A DNA stretch of 64,000 nucleotides from Hsuehochloa calcarea. Taxonomy: Eukaryota; Streptophyta; Magnoliopsida; Poales; Poaceae. The DNA lies in assembly GCA_036346395.1 (NCBI GenBank), contig CM070599.1:22125232-22189231 (forward strand). Reading direction: 5' to 3'. Shown piece after piece: positions 49,040 through 60,420 of the stretch (positions are counted from its first letter, which is position 1; each line of letters starts with the position of its first letter). A model generated the notes under the pieces. The model made no database searches and had not been told where the DNA came from. It saw only the letters and a program-made list of their open reading frames with translations. Both the position numbers and the translations under genes were made by a program.

Positions 49040-49315
49040 CACGAATATCGCCGCCACACTGGATGACGAACAAAGTGAAAACCGGTCAGACCGCCCCCAG
49101 GGTCGGTCTGACCGCCCACCCTGGCCGGTCTGACCGCCAACTGGGACTTAGCCATTTTTTCTCTCTAGAAAACCGAAACCTACTGGAATTTTCAAACCAA
49201 TAGAACTTTTGACTGGTGACTCCAAAAATTATGGGACCAAGTGCAATAGAATCCCCTCTCTTGCCTACACCCTCTATTTTTGGCCCAGCTCAAAATAACA
49301 CTTTTTAAGTTCACC

Positions 49316-49785
49316 GGTCCGACCGCTGCCTATGACCGGTCGGACCGATTTGAGACTGGTCTGACCGCCATGCTACGACCGGTCAGACCGGTTACTGCCT
49401 GACAATTCTGAAACTTGTCGAAAACACATGAAACGACAAACCGTAAATGCCATTACCAATTGTCACATCATCATAAGATCTGGAGCATATCCTCATGATA
49501 TCCACAGTTTGACCCAGGCATTGATGCGATTCACTGTAGCCACCTTAGTACCATCCTCCCCCAAGAGGGCGAGCAACCCATTGAGCTTGGCGCGTTGCGG
49601 CTGCACACGCTCATGAGGGTATGGAGGGTGGACCCACGTTAGGTTCTGAGGTACGTATAGTTCTAACCTTCGTGTACTCAGTTTCGGTCTGATTTGTGTG
49701 GGTAGACTCAAATATGTTATTAATCCTTTCAACGTAAGTTGAGAGCGGTAGGCCTCCTTACAATAGCAAGTATGGTGGAGGCGAC
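49316..49785. other. Repeat tail beyond the duplication
   Basis: The first 85 bp continue the GGTCNGACC theme (GACCGGTCGGACC, GACCGGTCAGACCGG). This is the sequence that would have followed the block before it was duplicated. The rest, up to the mobile-domain pseudogene, shows no clear gene. Confidence 0.5.
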
Positions 49786-52223
49786 ATGGGAGGATGAGGA
49801 GGACACCGCAGGCGTTGGTCGTATGTCGAGGCGGTTTCCATACGATCGGTGACTCTGGGTGGCGCTGGTTGACCGGTGGAGGCCAAAGACGCATATGTTC
49901 CACCTTTCGTGTGGGGAGATGACGTCGACGCTTCATGACGTGGGCTTCCTGACCGGGTTGCCTTACACGGGCTCCCCTCTAGCAGCGTACGACGTCCCTG
50001 ATATGTGGCACACAGAGATCCTTATGAGGTTATAGGAGTTGCTTTTGGCCAAAGCCGGCTACAGGGAGTTCAGCATTACGCATGGGCCGACGCTAAAATG
50101 GATCAACCAGTTCGATATTAGTATTTATAACTCGTGTTTCTACTTCAATTGCTTTGTTCAACTTAGTGATGTGTCTCTATCTTCTTGCAGCTGGTTGCTC
50201 TAGGACCGAACGCACTTGAGCACACAGTGAGGAGGTACTTCAAGGTATACTTGCTATGGATGTTCGGGTGGGTCATGTTCCTAGAGTCCCAAGGTGACAG
50301 CATGGACAAGCACATGATCCACTACGCACGGGAGCTGGCGGACGTGGAGGTAGAGGCGATCTCGCCGTACGCCTCAGGACCGACAATGTTGTACGCGACG
50401 TACAGTGCCCTATGTAGCGTGTGCCACCGGGTTCGGGACAAACCCCATGCTCTCCGGATGCCCGTTGTTTTTTCAGTTGTGTTCATTCGAGCGTTGTCAG
50501 ATTGGACGACCAGGCTGGACCTGGGAGCCTACACCAACGCCATATACATCGCCGATGACATCGTGGACCGGCTGACCATGGGTACGGTGTGGTGTCACAG
50601 ATGGGTAACTTTTTTGAACCTTTAGTTTTTTTGTAATATAATTTAATTGTGTGTGCTAAGTTTTTGTTGTCACAGATGGTGTCACTCTGATCACTACGCA
50701 CGCGTCCTACCCAGACTATGTTGTGATGCTCGATCAGTTGATAGATGACCGCGTCATCTGGACGTCGTACACTGCCGAGAGGGTGTTAGCGCGTGCACCC
50801 CGGGGCTTGTCCAACCAGTGCACGCGAGACTGGCAGTACTGGTACACGCAGAGGAGCTTGGTGCACGCGTCTTCGTGGAGGAGTACTACATACACCGGGT
50901 GATACGCCAGTTCGGTCTACGACAGGAGGTCCTAGTGCCCTGGGGGCAGCGGTTGTCACTGAACATCCATGAGTAAGTTCATATTTTATGTTTGTAGTAG
51001 CCTTTCCCTTACATACTTATGAATTTATTGTTTTGCCTTCCATAGATACACTAAGAAGGGAGTAGCTGGTACGACCTCCTGGACTGAGAAGATGGCCCAT
51101 TGGGTTGAGCTATGGCTCCACGCCTTGGAGGACGTCCACCGGGAGGCGGCTCCCTATTCCCCGGGACATGCGAGAAGTACATCGAGTGGTATTCCACTCG
51201 GACGAGGGTTTGTTACATTAGGGTCGTGGACAACCCAGCATGACACAAGGCCACAACGATCGACACGTACCCCACCCAATCGGACACCACATTCCATCGT
51301 GTGGTACGTATTGAATGGTTCATACTTCTTATTTACTACACACATTTTTGGTTTCTAACTTGCTAATTTTGTGTATAGAACGATCTCCAATAGGAGATGC
51401 ACGATTTGGCGACCTCTGTGCGTACTCTAATGCTTGGGGAGCACTTCAGCATGATGTCGAAAGAGATCAGAGAGGTCATGGACTGGTTCTTGGAGAAGAC
51501 GAGGTGAGGCATCCATATTAAGTCGTGCCGTAGGCTGAGGGACGTGGCGGACCCACCTATGCGTGGACGGGGGGTGAGCCACGGTGTGTCACGCCCCACG
51601 GCTCCTCACTCGGACGTGGCGAGCGAGTCCTCGTGGCACCGTGCCTGGAGTACCTCAGCGCCAGCTCAGTTCGTAGGTACAACTGAAACACTTACGTCTG
51701 GTTGTTAATTTTGAACCCCACAAGTTACTAACAATATTTTATTCTAACAGGTTCTCAGTATCGTCCGTACCCAGGGCAGGAGTACACTGAGCTGTCCATT
51801 GCGATGCAGCGACCAAGTATGTCTATGTTGTTTACATGCATAATGTACTATTTTAGTATTTCTTTCTTGTTTATATGCATAACGTATTGTTCCACAGGTC
51901 GTAGACCCCTATGGGACAAGGAGTTGGTGTCGCAGGAGCGAACACACTTTGGGGACTACGAGTTTGACCAAGAGTGTGGGTGCTACGGCGAGAGGGCGGT
52001 GGGCCTTCACACGACGAGGGAAGCTAGGTCTCCGTTGGGGTTTTATAACTACACGGTGCGCCGAAAGCGAGCAAACCCGACGTAGTACCCTCTCGGGACA
52101 CCCCCTCAGGCTACTCACGTCTGTAGGGTACGTCGGCCATCGGAGCCCTTGACGTACTCGCACCAGCACCTGCAACCACCTCAGACAATCCCAGGGCCCA
52201 CACGTGGGGTACGCCCAAAGTGA
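49786..52223 (+). pseudogene. Plant mobile domain (MAIN-like, aminotransferase-like) gene, decayed
   Basis: The frame near 49850 reads LWVALVDRWRPKTHMFHL, then CGEMTSTLHDVGFLTGLP, the hallmark start of the plant mobile domain. A TAG interrupts it at about 50031. After an intron-like gap, 50185-50625 continues the domain (VRRYFKVYLLWMFGWVMF and DWTTRLDLGAYTNAIY). Later pieces (about 50690-50890, 51050-51300 and 51900-52223) look like the remaining exons but hold several stops. This domain occurs in MAIN-family host proteins and inside Mutator-like transposons; no transposase or Mutator ends are visible here. The 3' stop at 52221 is tentative. Confidence 0.65.
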
Positions 52224-52727
52224 GCCTGCAAGTAGATGTGTTAGTCATGTTATGTACATTTATATATAAACCACACAATCAAATGTACTTTGCAAAACAT
52301 TGAATCTTCCTCAGCTTTTATGTAACGTCCTCAATAAAATTATACCAGTTCAAAGTTGTCACAAAAATGTAGAGCTCTGTTCGAAGATGATCCCTGAATT
52401 TTTTTTTCTATTTTCTTCTTTTTAATAATTTATCCTATAATCAAATGAATTTTTCAGTATCAGGCGATATGGAAAATCCCATCGGTAACCTGCCGGTTCT
52501 CTAACCATTGGGTGTGCTCCATGAATTTACATACTTGCTAAGATGGTCCGTAAATTTCAGACTCATCGCTCAACGGTGATTGGAGCAACAATTCAGGCAT
52601 TTCTCACATGGTAGAAATGGACGGCCTGGATCGAAATACGCCGAGCACGATCCCTATCTGCAATACCATTGGCCAACATCGGCATTTGTATGATCAGTCA
52701 GCAACCTCATCTCACCCAAACTCCATA
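52224..52727. other. Intergenic, nothing recognised
   Basis: AT-rich sequence without a supported gene. A TGTAACGTCCTC at 52321 resembles a gypsy LTR start, but nothing else supports one. Confidence 0.4.
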
Positions 52728-54191
52728 TAACACCCCGAACTTTGCTTGAAAGTCCGTATAGTATCCTAACCTATCTTAATCTTAACTAATAAAAGGAGTT
52801 TACTCCCGCGCAGCGGGATGATATACTTTCTCTTGTACGCGCGGTTGGCCTCTCCCACCTGTCCCAAATTCCTCATATTCTTCTTCACATGCACATACCG
52901 AAATTTGTTGCTGTCCCACTCCTTCCTATCTCGTGCTGCAACTCGCCACATGCGCCTGTTTGACATTCGCTTCGTGCTTAAGAGATCCCACCCCCCTCGA
53001 AGACGAAGATGAGGCGATCCAACAGCGCAGGAGGAGGTGGCGCGAGGAGGTAACGCCGGCGACAGGAGGATGTAGTGGGGAGGGGTGGTGGCGTTGGGGA
53101 TGGGAGAAGTCACTGGGAGGAGAGGAGGAGACAATACCTTGGAGGAGAAGCGGTGGGGGGGAGAGGGGAGGTAGTGACGGCGCACGAGGAAGAGACAGAG
53201 ACGAAGACATCATTCCCTTGCCACGCCGCTGTCTCGAGTTCACCGCACCGTGTCTTCTTCATCCTAATCCTCCCCTGCATAGCTGTCGCCTCCTGCTCCC
53301 CGCTGGCCGAGCCAGTATCGCCTCCTCCTTGTTTACCATTGTGACGCCGCCACCATCTCATCCCCCAGCCTCCCACCTCCTCGCCGCATTGTGCTTGACG
53401 AGGGCTGAAAAGACCAATAGCCGTGAGAACCGAGTCATGGCTTAGGTTAAGGGTGTAAGAAGGTGGCCATCGACGCGTAGCCCTCTTTCTTGTTAGCCGA
53501 CAATGACTGGAAATGGGCAGCGCATCGGAGAGGGAAGTTGGAATCAACTTCAACTTCCAAATGTAAACAATCTATGAGATCAAAATTTTAATTTTCAGGT
53601 AGCAGTAGGTGATGCAATAAGCGGAACTAATGTTTCTGTTATATGTGTGAAAGAAAAATGATATTTACTATGCGGCTTAGGATCTCGTCTGCTGATATGT
53701 ATCACTCTCCTTTGAGGTTCCGTTGCAACGCATGTGTTCCCTACTAGTAAAACCAAACATTCGACCTCTGAACTTTGCATTTTGGTTTAAATAACACACT
53801 GATCCAGTTTCATTTGGTGGTACTGCCCATGTGGAGCGACGAGCGAGCTGTTTTGCCACGTAGGATGACATACTGGTCAAGTAGCTGTGAATGGCATGTG
53901 AGACTCACAAGACTTCTCCCCCAAATCAAAACAGAGAGGGATGGAGCTACAGGGGCAGCGGCTAGGAGCTTGGTGGTGGGGGGGGAAACCCCAAGGACCC
54001 CACCTACCATTGATATAACTTGGTCAGCGTGTCGTTCTACGTGGCAAAATCGTTCACTCATCGGTCGCACGGGCAGTGCCACCACTGAGCCAGGGTGTTA
54101 TTTGAACCGGATTGAAAAGTTCGAATGGTCAAATATCTAATTTTATATTTCGGGGTGTTGGACGAAGTTTCAAGCGAAGTTTACAGTGTTA
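52728..54191. mobile_element. Candidate TIR element hosting a Helitron
   Basis: Left end TAACACCCCGAACTTTGC and right end GCGAAGTTTACAGTGTTA are imperfect inverted repeats of about 25 bp (core AACTTNGCTTGAAA). Without the inner Helitron the element would be about 490 bp, a MITE size. No convincing target duplication was found, so the class is left open. Confidence 0.5.
52774..53747 (+). mobile_element. Non-autonomous Helitron (Basho-like)
   Basis: The 5' end TCTTAATCTTAACTAATAAA follows an A. The 3' end is CTAG (53744-53747) followed by T, preceded by the palindrome CGTTGCAACG (53721-53730) about 14 bases upstream. TC...CTRR ends, a subterminal hairpin and insertion between A and T define Helitrons, and this 3' tail is typical of rice copies. 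The GC-rich interior (52930-53450) has only compositional open frames and no Rep/helicase. An alternative TC start lies six bases further in. Confidence 0.75.
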
Positions 54192-55263
54192 CATGTACTT
54201 CTTCCCTTAAATTAAAACCCCCTTTCGGTGTGCCCTAGTTTGATTTAAAAACTAGGCGGTGCTACTAGGTTGTGTCCATGCTCGTGTCGGCGTCCAAGTT
54301 TAATTAGCGAGATGGAGTACATCGAACGGTTGCCGTGCTTCTCCGTGGCCTTTCGCCGTCGGACGCATGGGTAAGAGACCGGACATGAGATCAAATTAAT
54401 TGGCGCCGTTTTGGATCGGGCCGTGGCCCGTGGCCAGCCATAAGCCGGAAACGAGTACTTTGGAACCGCCCGCTGTCCAGTGGGGAGAATGGGGGCGAGA
54501 CTTGTCGGCCGTTCGATCGAGAAATCAACGGTGTACAACGGGTCCATTCACGCATGGTGCTGAATGCGATTGCTTCTTGAGCTAATAATGTACACCGGGG
54601 CCATTCATGCATGGTGCTGAATGCGATTGCTTCTTGAGCTAACGTTAATTGTCTTTTGAGTGTTTTAATTACACTAAGCTAGCCTCCCTGTTTCCTTTCT
54701 TTCTCTTCTAGAAGAAGTAGAAGAGAAAAGGTACATGACTTTGTTACTCCCCTCTGCTTTCAATCTTTTACCGTGTTTCTCTCTTAGGCTTTATTTGGTT
54801 GAACCAAAATATCTACTCATCCATACGAATGATCTGAGATTTTAGTTTAAATTTTTGATCCATCCATATGAATCTCTGTGATTTTAGTTCGTATTTTTAA
54901 TCCATCCGTATAAATCCCGGCCAAGAATGAGCTTTCCTAATAAACCCTTACACGGATAAGGAAAGGAGCCAATTTAAGGTACACTTAATTCTTTATTTAC
55001 TGTTCTCTATCGTTTTCACTAAGCAGCCTTGACAAACCGCTTTATTTTCTTCTAAAACCGGTCGATTGCATTTTGTCATGCAAGATTAAGCTTCTCTTTA
55101 TCTCATCTAAACTTGAGTACCAGGCAAGCTTACATGTTGCGTCGCGCCATCAAATTAACGAGAAATTAACTGTTAGGTGGTACCCATCCACCGGTTGAAG
55201 GAATTAACGATACTGCTTCTTGAGCACTTCCCTGGTTATTAGGGCTTTTTCTTCATTTAGCTC
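54192..55263. other. Intergenic, no gene seen
   Basis: The only structured part is the tandem duplication at 54532-54647. The rest is moderately AT-rich without a supported open frame. Confidence 0.5.
54532..54647. repeat. Tandem duplication, 58-bp unit
   Basis: GCATGGTGCTGAATGCGATT is present in both halves (54532-54589 and 54590-54647), with few differences. Confidence 0.9.
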
Positions 55264-55543
55264 CTTTTTAGATGAAATAGCAAAACTAATACTCGACATC
55301 CGAAATAATAAAAATAGCATCACTACCACGCTAAATTGCAGCGGAAGCCACGTGCCGGTCTCAGACTGCGGCAAGTGACGTCGCGCTTCTACATCATGGC
55401 AGACGACCTGCCGCGCCTCAGTTAGCGGAAGAATGACATGCCAGTACGGCAGGTGGTCTACCTATGTTCCTTTCGAACGTGGGGGGTGCTATTTTTATCA
55501 TTTTGAATTGTGGAGTTAGTTTTACTATTTTATTTTTAAAACG
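55264..55543. mobile_element. Foldback/MITE-like element with about 55-bp inverted arms
   Basis: The left arm (55264-55320) contains GAAATAGCAAAACTAA and AATAAAAATAGCATC. The right arm (55485-55543) is its imperfect reverse complement (GGTGCTATTTTTATCATTT, TTAGTTTTACTATTTT). The 165-bp interior is GC-rich. No clear target duplication. Confidence 0.55.
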
Positions 55544-55976
55544 TGTCATTTAAAGAAAGACTCTAGTTATTACCGCCTCTCTCTCTCAAAAAAAAAGAAG
55601 AAGAAGAAGAAAGAAACTAAAATAAAAAAGAACCAGATATTGTTTGGGTTGGGCCTATATTGTCCTTGACCTAGATCGGGCTCCGTTCGATCTGGTTAAT
55701 AATTCACATGTGTAGTTTCGGTTGAGTTGGCCAATTAGCAATCCATCCTCCTTAATCTGAACTAGGAAGAAAGGGCGCGCTACGCCGAGCCGGTGATGTT
55801 TTGAGCTGTATTGAAAAAATTAAGTTTGCAGAAAGCCTATACAATATAAAGAATGCATGCGCGTAGCATTCTAAATAGTTCAGCGACAACTGTGGAAGCG
55901 AAAACATTTTTTATGTGAAATAGGAAAGGCAGATAGATATGACGGTATAACCAAAATAGGCCAGATTTTAAAAATT

Positions 55977-56002
55977 ATAATATATATATACACACACACA
56001 CG
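55977..56002. repeat. (TA)n(CA)n microsatellite
   Basis: TATATATATA followed by CACACACACA. Confidence 0.9.
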
Positions 56003-56376
56003 CAAGGTTGATCGGTATGATACAACTTGTTGCCATTAACGTATTGTACAATGATATCATAATATCATTTTTAAAAAGATGGCATCAGTTTACAAAGGAC
56101 AAAGGGTCACTACTATGAACTCAAATGTCAATGAATATGAGTATATTGTACAACAATCAGAAAGTCAAACATATGGCAATATCAAACATTTTTTCAATTC
56201 ATTTTTTAAAAAAGAGATTATAAAGCTACACAACTACTTAATAAGTTCAGTTAAAATATATTGCCGACTGAATTGCCATCAAAAGAAGATCAAGCTCGTC
56301 AATGAGCAAAAATAATTGGTTGGTTCGCTTGCTTTCCAATTTTAGTGCCATATGAAAAGTAACGTTGAACAACAAT

Positions 56377-56490
56377 GATAAGGCAAACCGATAAGATTTA
56401 AAAGAAATCATACTGTCCAACCAATCATATGAAGCGATAAGGCAAACCGATAATATTTAAAAGAAATCATACTGTCCAACCAATCATATA
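56377..56490. repeat. Tandem duplication, 59-bp spacing
   Basis: GATAAGGCAAACCGATAA and the following 37 bases occur at 56377 and 56436 with one or two differences. It lies just downstream of the PFP-like pseudogene on its strand. Confidence 0.9.
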
Positions 56491-56507
56491 GTCATAACAA
56501 TTACTAC

Positions 56508-57134
56508 TTGAATGAGTACATACATTTCCGGAATGCTTTTGATGAGCCCCTCCGAAATTAGTAACACTCCATGGTACTTCCCTGGAAACTAACATTGATA
56601 CATCAGTTTACTACAAAGTGCTTAATGTTTTCATAGTTTCAATTATGTGCATGCCATTCTGAAATTGATTTACCCAATCTAAACAATCAATGAGCTGTAC
56701 AGACCTTGCGTTGCTCTTGTTTGCAGTCGATCACATATCTTGTTTGTAATGTCCACCAGTGTAAGCTTCTGACAGCGCAACCTCCTCTCCTAAGATTAAA
56801 TGCATGGAAATGTTTAGTAAAGAAATAGCAACGACTACAATTTTCTACCTTAAGGGAAAACTTCTCAATGGTAATAAAAATCACTAAGTTGTGTTAATGA
56901 CGAATACGATGTGGAAGCTATTGGCGAGGAGAATCTGTAGACACTGATTTAAATGCACATGCTGCGAATTACATAAAGGAATAGTTACGCAGATGCATAA
57001 AGCGATCCTAAATCACAGTAGTATCGTTGGACTCAGTGACTAAAAGCATATTGAGAGGGTAATACCGGGAGCTTTTAGGCCGAACGAAATAGCCAGGATA
57101 TTTAGCAAAATAGTATGGCTTTCGCTCCTTAGTT
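56508..57134 (-). pseudogene. Pyrophosphate:fructose-6-phosphate 1-phosphotransferase alpha-subunit remnant
   Basis: Minus strand. Exon-like piece 56581-56508 encodes KYHGVLLISEGLIKSIPEMY; piece about 56791-56705 encodes GEEVALS in one frame and then KLTLVDITNKICDRLQTRAT in another, one base apart. The two pieces join in phase across a GT-AG intron (56582-56704). Piece 57134-57066 (RSESHTILL) may correspond to the preceding region of the family. PFP is the cytosolic, reversible, PPi-dependent glycolytic enzyme; the alpha subunit is regulatory. The one-base shift, the stop soon after 56508 and the absence of the rest of this 600-residue protein show a pseudogene. Recognition rests on family motifs recalled from memory; alpha rather than beta is favoured by VALSKLTL-like wording. 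Confidence 0.65.
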
Positions 57135-57628
57135 CTGCAAATCAGGAAATAGATGGCAATGAGTAAACGCTACAATCGACATTGAATCAATCAAATCAAT
57201 TCTTTATTGGACATATGGAGGAACTGAAAAGCACCCAATCTATGGCAGAACTGAAACATACTATCCAGAACAACTAACACCAGAAAATTGCTATAAATCG
57301 GCTATACACTAAAACCAAGTGTCATACAACCACGAAAGACCCCTAGTTATTATGATTCTACTATCCTAAGATCCACAAAAACTATTAGACCTGACTCATG
57401 AACTCTAAAATCCCTACCGATAGAATTTGAAAACGGGGAAATTCCAAAAGTTTGTTCCTCTACTATTACATACCAACGATATCACTGCAATCTATTAAAT
57501 AGATAATAATATGATTCCATGGGTGCTCATAAAGCACACAAAATATGAATATGAATCGAAAGGGCATATGGACTTATTAGCTGAGCAAGAACCATGCATA
57601 AATCCTGATTCAAACAACGCAACTTATT

Positions 57629-57913
57629 TTTAAATAAAAAATTTAACTGCCAATTCAGCAAAAATTTAAAAGTACATGTGTATGATACAAACTTATCTCG
57701 ATGGAGATGGCCTGAAACTGGATCTCTTACTATTATTTGCTGAACCAACGAATGACTGGAATGGAAAAAAATGGAGAAACAATATACCAATCATTGGCGG
57801 CCCTAGCTCAAATATAAGCAGTTTTTTTTGCCAGACAAGTTGGACCTGCTTTTAAATAAAAAATTTAACTGCCAATTCAGCAAAAATTAAAAAGTACATA
57901 TGTATGATACGTC
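57629..57913. repeat. Dispersed direct repeat, about 60 bp, twice
   Basis: TTTTAAATAAAAAATTTAAC through ATGTGTATGATAC occurs near 57629 and 57850, 221 bp apart. Confidence 0.85.
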
Positions 57914-58012
57914 CTGCCTTATGGTGTAGATCAGAGATTCCTAAGGTTGCAAAAGAGCAACAAAAGCTCTGAGAAGCAAAGACAGCGCGTACTTGGAAAG
58001 TGGATGTAAGCA

Positions 58013-58466
58013 TTTCTGAAGATAACAAATCCATATGGGCATATATGTCTTTATAAGGTTAAACAGTTGCAAAAGTAAGAGTTTCAGGTACCATATCTGT
58101 GGTCTGCATATACATGTTTGATTGAGCAAGCCAGAGGACTAAACGAATGCTTACACATAGATAAAAAATGGAACTTTGATAATATGAATTTCCTTTTGAT
58201 AATATGAATTTCTTGGCTATCATAACCAGGAAACATGAAATTTCTGAAGATAACAGATCCATATGGACATATATGTCTTTACAGGGTTAAACAATTGCAA
58301 AAGTAAGAGTTTCAAGTACCATATCTGTGGTCTGCATATACATGTTTGATTGAGCAAGCCAGAGGACTAAATGAACACTTACACATAGATAAAAAATGGA
58401 ACTTTGATAATATGAATTTCCATTTGATAATACGAATTTCTTGGCTATCCTAACCAGGAAACAGGA
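58013..58466. repeat. Tandem duplication, 228-bp unit
   Basis: TTTCTGAAGATAACA at 58013 and 58241 opens two near-identical copies, each ending in CTATC(A/C)TAACCAGGAAACA. Within each copy a shorter repeat (TTTGATAATATGAATTTC) occurs twice. Confidence 0.92.
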
Positions 58467-59399
58467 AATCACCTCTATTTCCCACTGAGCTTTTAGTTCA
58501 CAATACACCAACACATAGTAAAAATCTTATCATTCCCCTATATTAGTTGCACATTCGATCTGGAAACTGTGATCTGTTAGCAGAAATAGTAATAATAAGT
58601 TAACTGGTTTTCGTGGTAGCAAGAGGACCCTTTGGAGGAATATGAATTGTGTCCTAACAAATCTGAAAGCCACAATTTCGCTAATTTTGGATACAACCAC
58701 ATAGGATGGAAAACGCTAAGCATGCTAGTATTAACAGTGATATTCTAGATATATCTCTTACATACATTTTCTAGATACACATGTAACTGGTAAAGTAATC
58801 TGTGATACAATAGAGAAAACATGTTTTCTGGCGACATCATATTGTGTACCAAATATTCATGAAAAAACTTTCTACATTTTCTACATGTTCTGAACAATAA
58901 CCCTCATCAAAGCCTGCAATCAAGAATCACACAGAAACCTCAGATTGCTAGAAGTTTCTAGCAGAAAATCCAAGACCACAAACAAAACATTCAGAATTCA
59001 TTACCACAAACTAAACATGCAGAATTCATCACCTGGTGCCAACCGACGAAGATGGAAAATCACCCACATATTTGGGTCGTCGTCTACAGATTTGGGTGCA
59101 TGTCCCATGTGGAGATCAATACCCTATGAGCTTACATCTGGGGTATTTTTTCTATTACACTCAGAAACGTTGACATGTAAAATTAATGGGGGTACCGGAC
59201 TCCTTTCTTTTCCTGACAATTTCATTATATTAGTTCTGAAATCAGTCGAATCAGCTAGCTTCTAGACAACATGATCAGACAGGTGCTATTCTGTAATTTG
59301 AAAGCAACCATCAAGAAGCATATAACATCCTAAATAACACTTCAAAACCACAATGCTATGTCATACTTAACAAACACAAAATCAATGGCTAGCCACTGA
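58467..59399. other. Intergenic, no gene seen
   Basis: AT-rich, with a short duplicated motif (ACAAAC-AAACAT-CAGAATTCAT) at 58978-59030. No supported coding region. Confidence 0.45.
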
Positions 59400-60420
59400 T
59401 CTACTGCTGATTGATCCACTGCCGATGCTCTGCTGTCCAATGCAAGGGGGGCACAACCAGAGACAAGGGCAGAGGGGGGGAGGCCACAGAACCAGGGGAG
59501 AAGGGGCGGGGATGGCGGCGGCTGTTTCCAGCGGCGGGCGAAGGCCGGAGGGGCGGCGGGGGCCGGCAAAATGGAACGCCGTGAAGGGGAGCAGGCCAAG
59601 GGAGGTGGTGTTGGGGCCGGAGTGGCACTGCTGAGACGGCGGCGAGCAGAGCGCACGGCACAGAGGCCACTGGCGACGACGACGGCCGGAGGGAGGAGAG
59701 GGGAGGGGGAGGAGAGCATGGGCACCGGGATGGTGCGGGGATGCTTACCGCGGGGTCGGCGGAGGCGGGGGAGCGGCGGAGACGGCCGGTGTCGGGAGTG
59801 GAGGCGGCGCGGGAGAGGCGCACTAGGGCGGCGATCCACGGCGACGGGTGGGGGAGCAAGGGGTCGTCGGTGCGGAGCTCCTGGCAGCGCCGAACTGGCC
59901 GGAGCAGTGCCGGAGAGGGGGAGGATGGCCGGAGGGAGGAGAGGGGAGGGGGAGGAGAGCATGGGCACCGGGACGATGCGGGGATGCTTACCGCGAGGTC
60001 GGCGGAGGCGGGGGAGCGGCGGAGACGGCCGACATCGGGAGTGGAGGTGGCGCGGGAGAGGCGCACAGGGGCGGTGATCCAAGAGGAGCTTACCTGGGGG
60101 AGGATGGGCGGCGCTGGTGGATAGGGGCAGCAGAGGAGGAAGAGGAAGGGGCACGGAGGGGGAGGGGAAAGGGAGCAAGGTGAGGAGCAGCGGCGCGGGT
60201 TCGAGCAGGCGAGGAGACGCGACGGGAGAGGCTAGGGCTCGGGCAGGCGGTGCGCACGGTGCGACCCCGATGGAACGGCGCGAGAGCGGTCAGGCGCGAT
60301 TCGACGTCGGAGACGCAAGGCGCGCGAGCGAAGCGACCAGCTCGAATCCAACGGCCCGTAGCAGCGTGTGGCCTGGCCAGCGCGGCTGGAGGCCAATCCT
60401 ACGCGCTTTAATAATAAGAG
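59400..60420 (-). other. GC-rich island, possible 5' end of a minus-strand transcript
   Basis: Sharp switch from AT-rich flanks to very GC-rich sequence. On the minus strand three strong donor-like sites occur after GC-rich sequence: CCCAG|gtaagc (about 60093), and CGCG|gtaagc twice (about 59987 and 59746). Long open frames on both strands are Pro/Arg/Gly/Ser-rich and look compositional. The right edge (TCTCTTATTATTAAAGCG on the minus strand, ending near 60422) resembles the start of rice Helitrons, so a captured GC-rich cargo is an alternative. No product is assigned. Confidence 0.4.
59684..60081. repeat. GC-rich direct repeat, about 155 bp at 243-bp spacing
   Basis: GGCCGGAGGGAGGAGAGGGG opens both copies (59684 and 59927), which run through CATGGGCACCGGGA and CGGAGACGGCCG. 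Each copy carries one of the minus-strand gtaagc donor-like sites. Confidence 0.88.

Larger units (their letters stand above)
44225..49315. repeat. Second copy (B2), right part
   Basis: Collinear with 23433-28844. It includes desaturase exon 1 and promoter (44393-44670), the CT/GT microsatellite (45110-45162), the 140-bp tandem repeats (from 47122) and the LTR-like block (47719-49039). Differences: about 310 bp missing at 44668, 22 bp missing at about 46088, and rearranged GGTCTGACC repeats near 47925 and 49085-49140. Confidence 0.9.

Noticed and set aside
53110..53553. 147-codon minus-strand and 170-codon plus-strand frames
   Set aside because: Overlapping frames inside the Helitron interior without family motifs.
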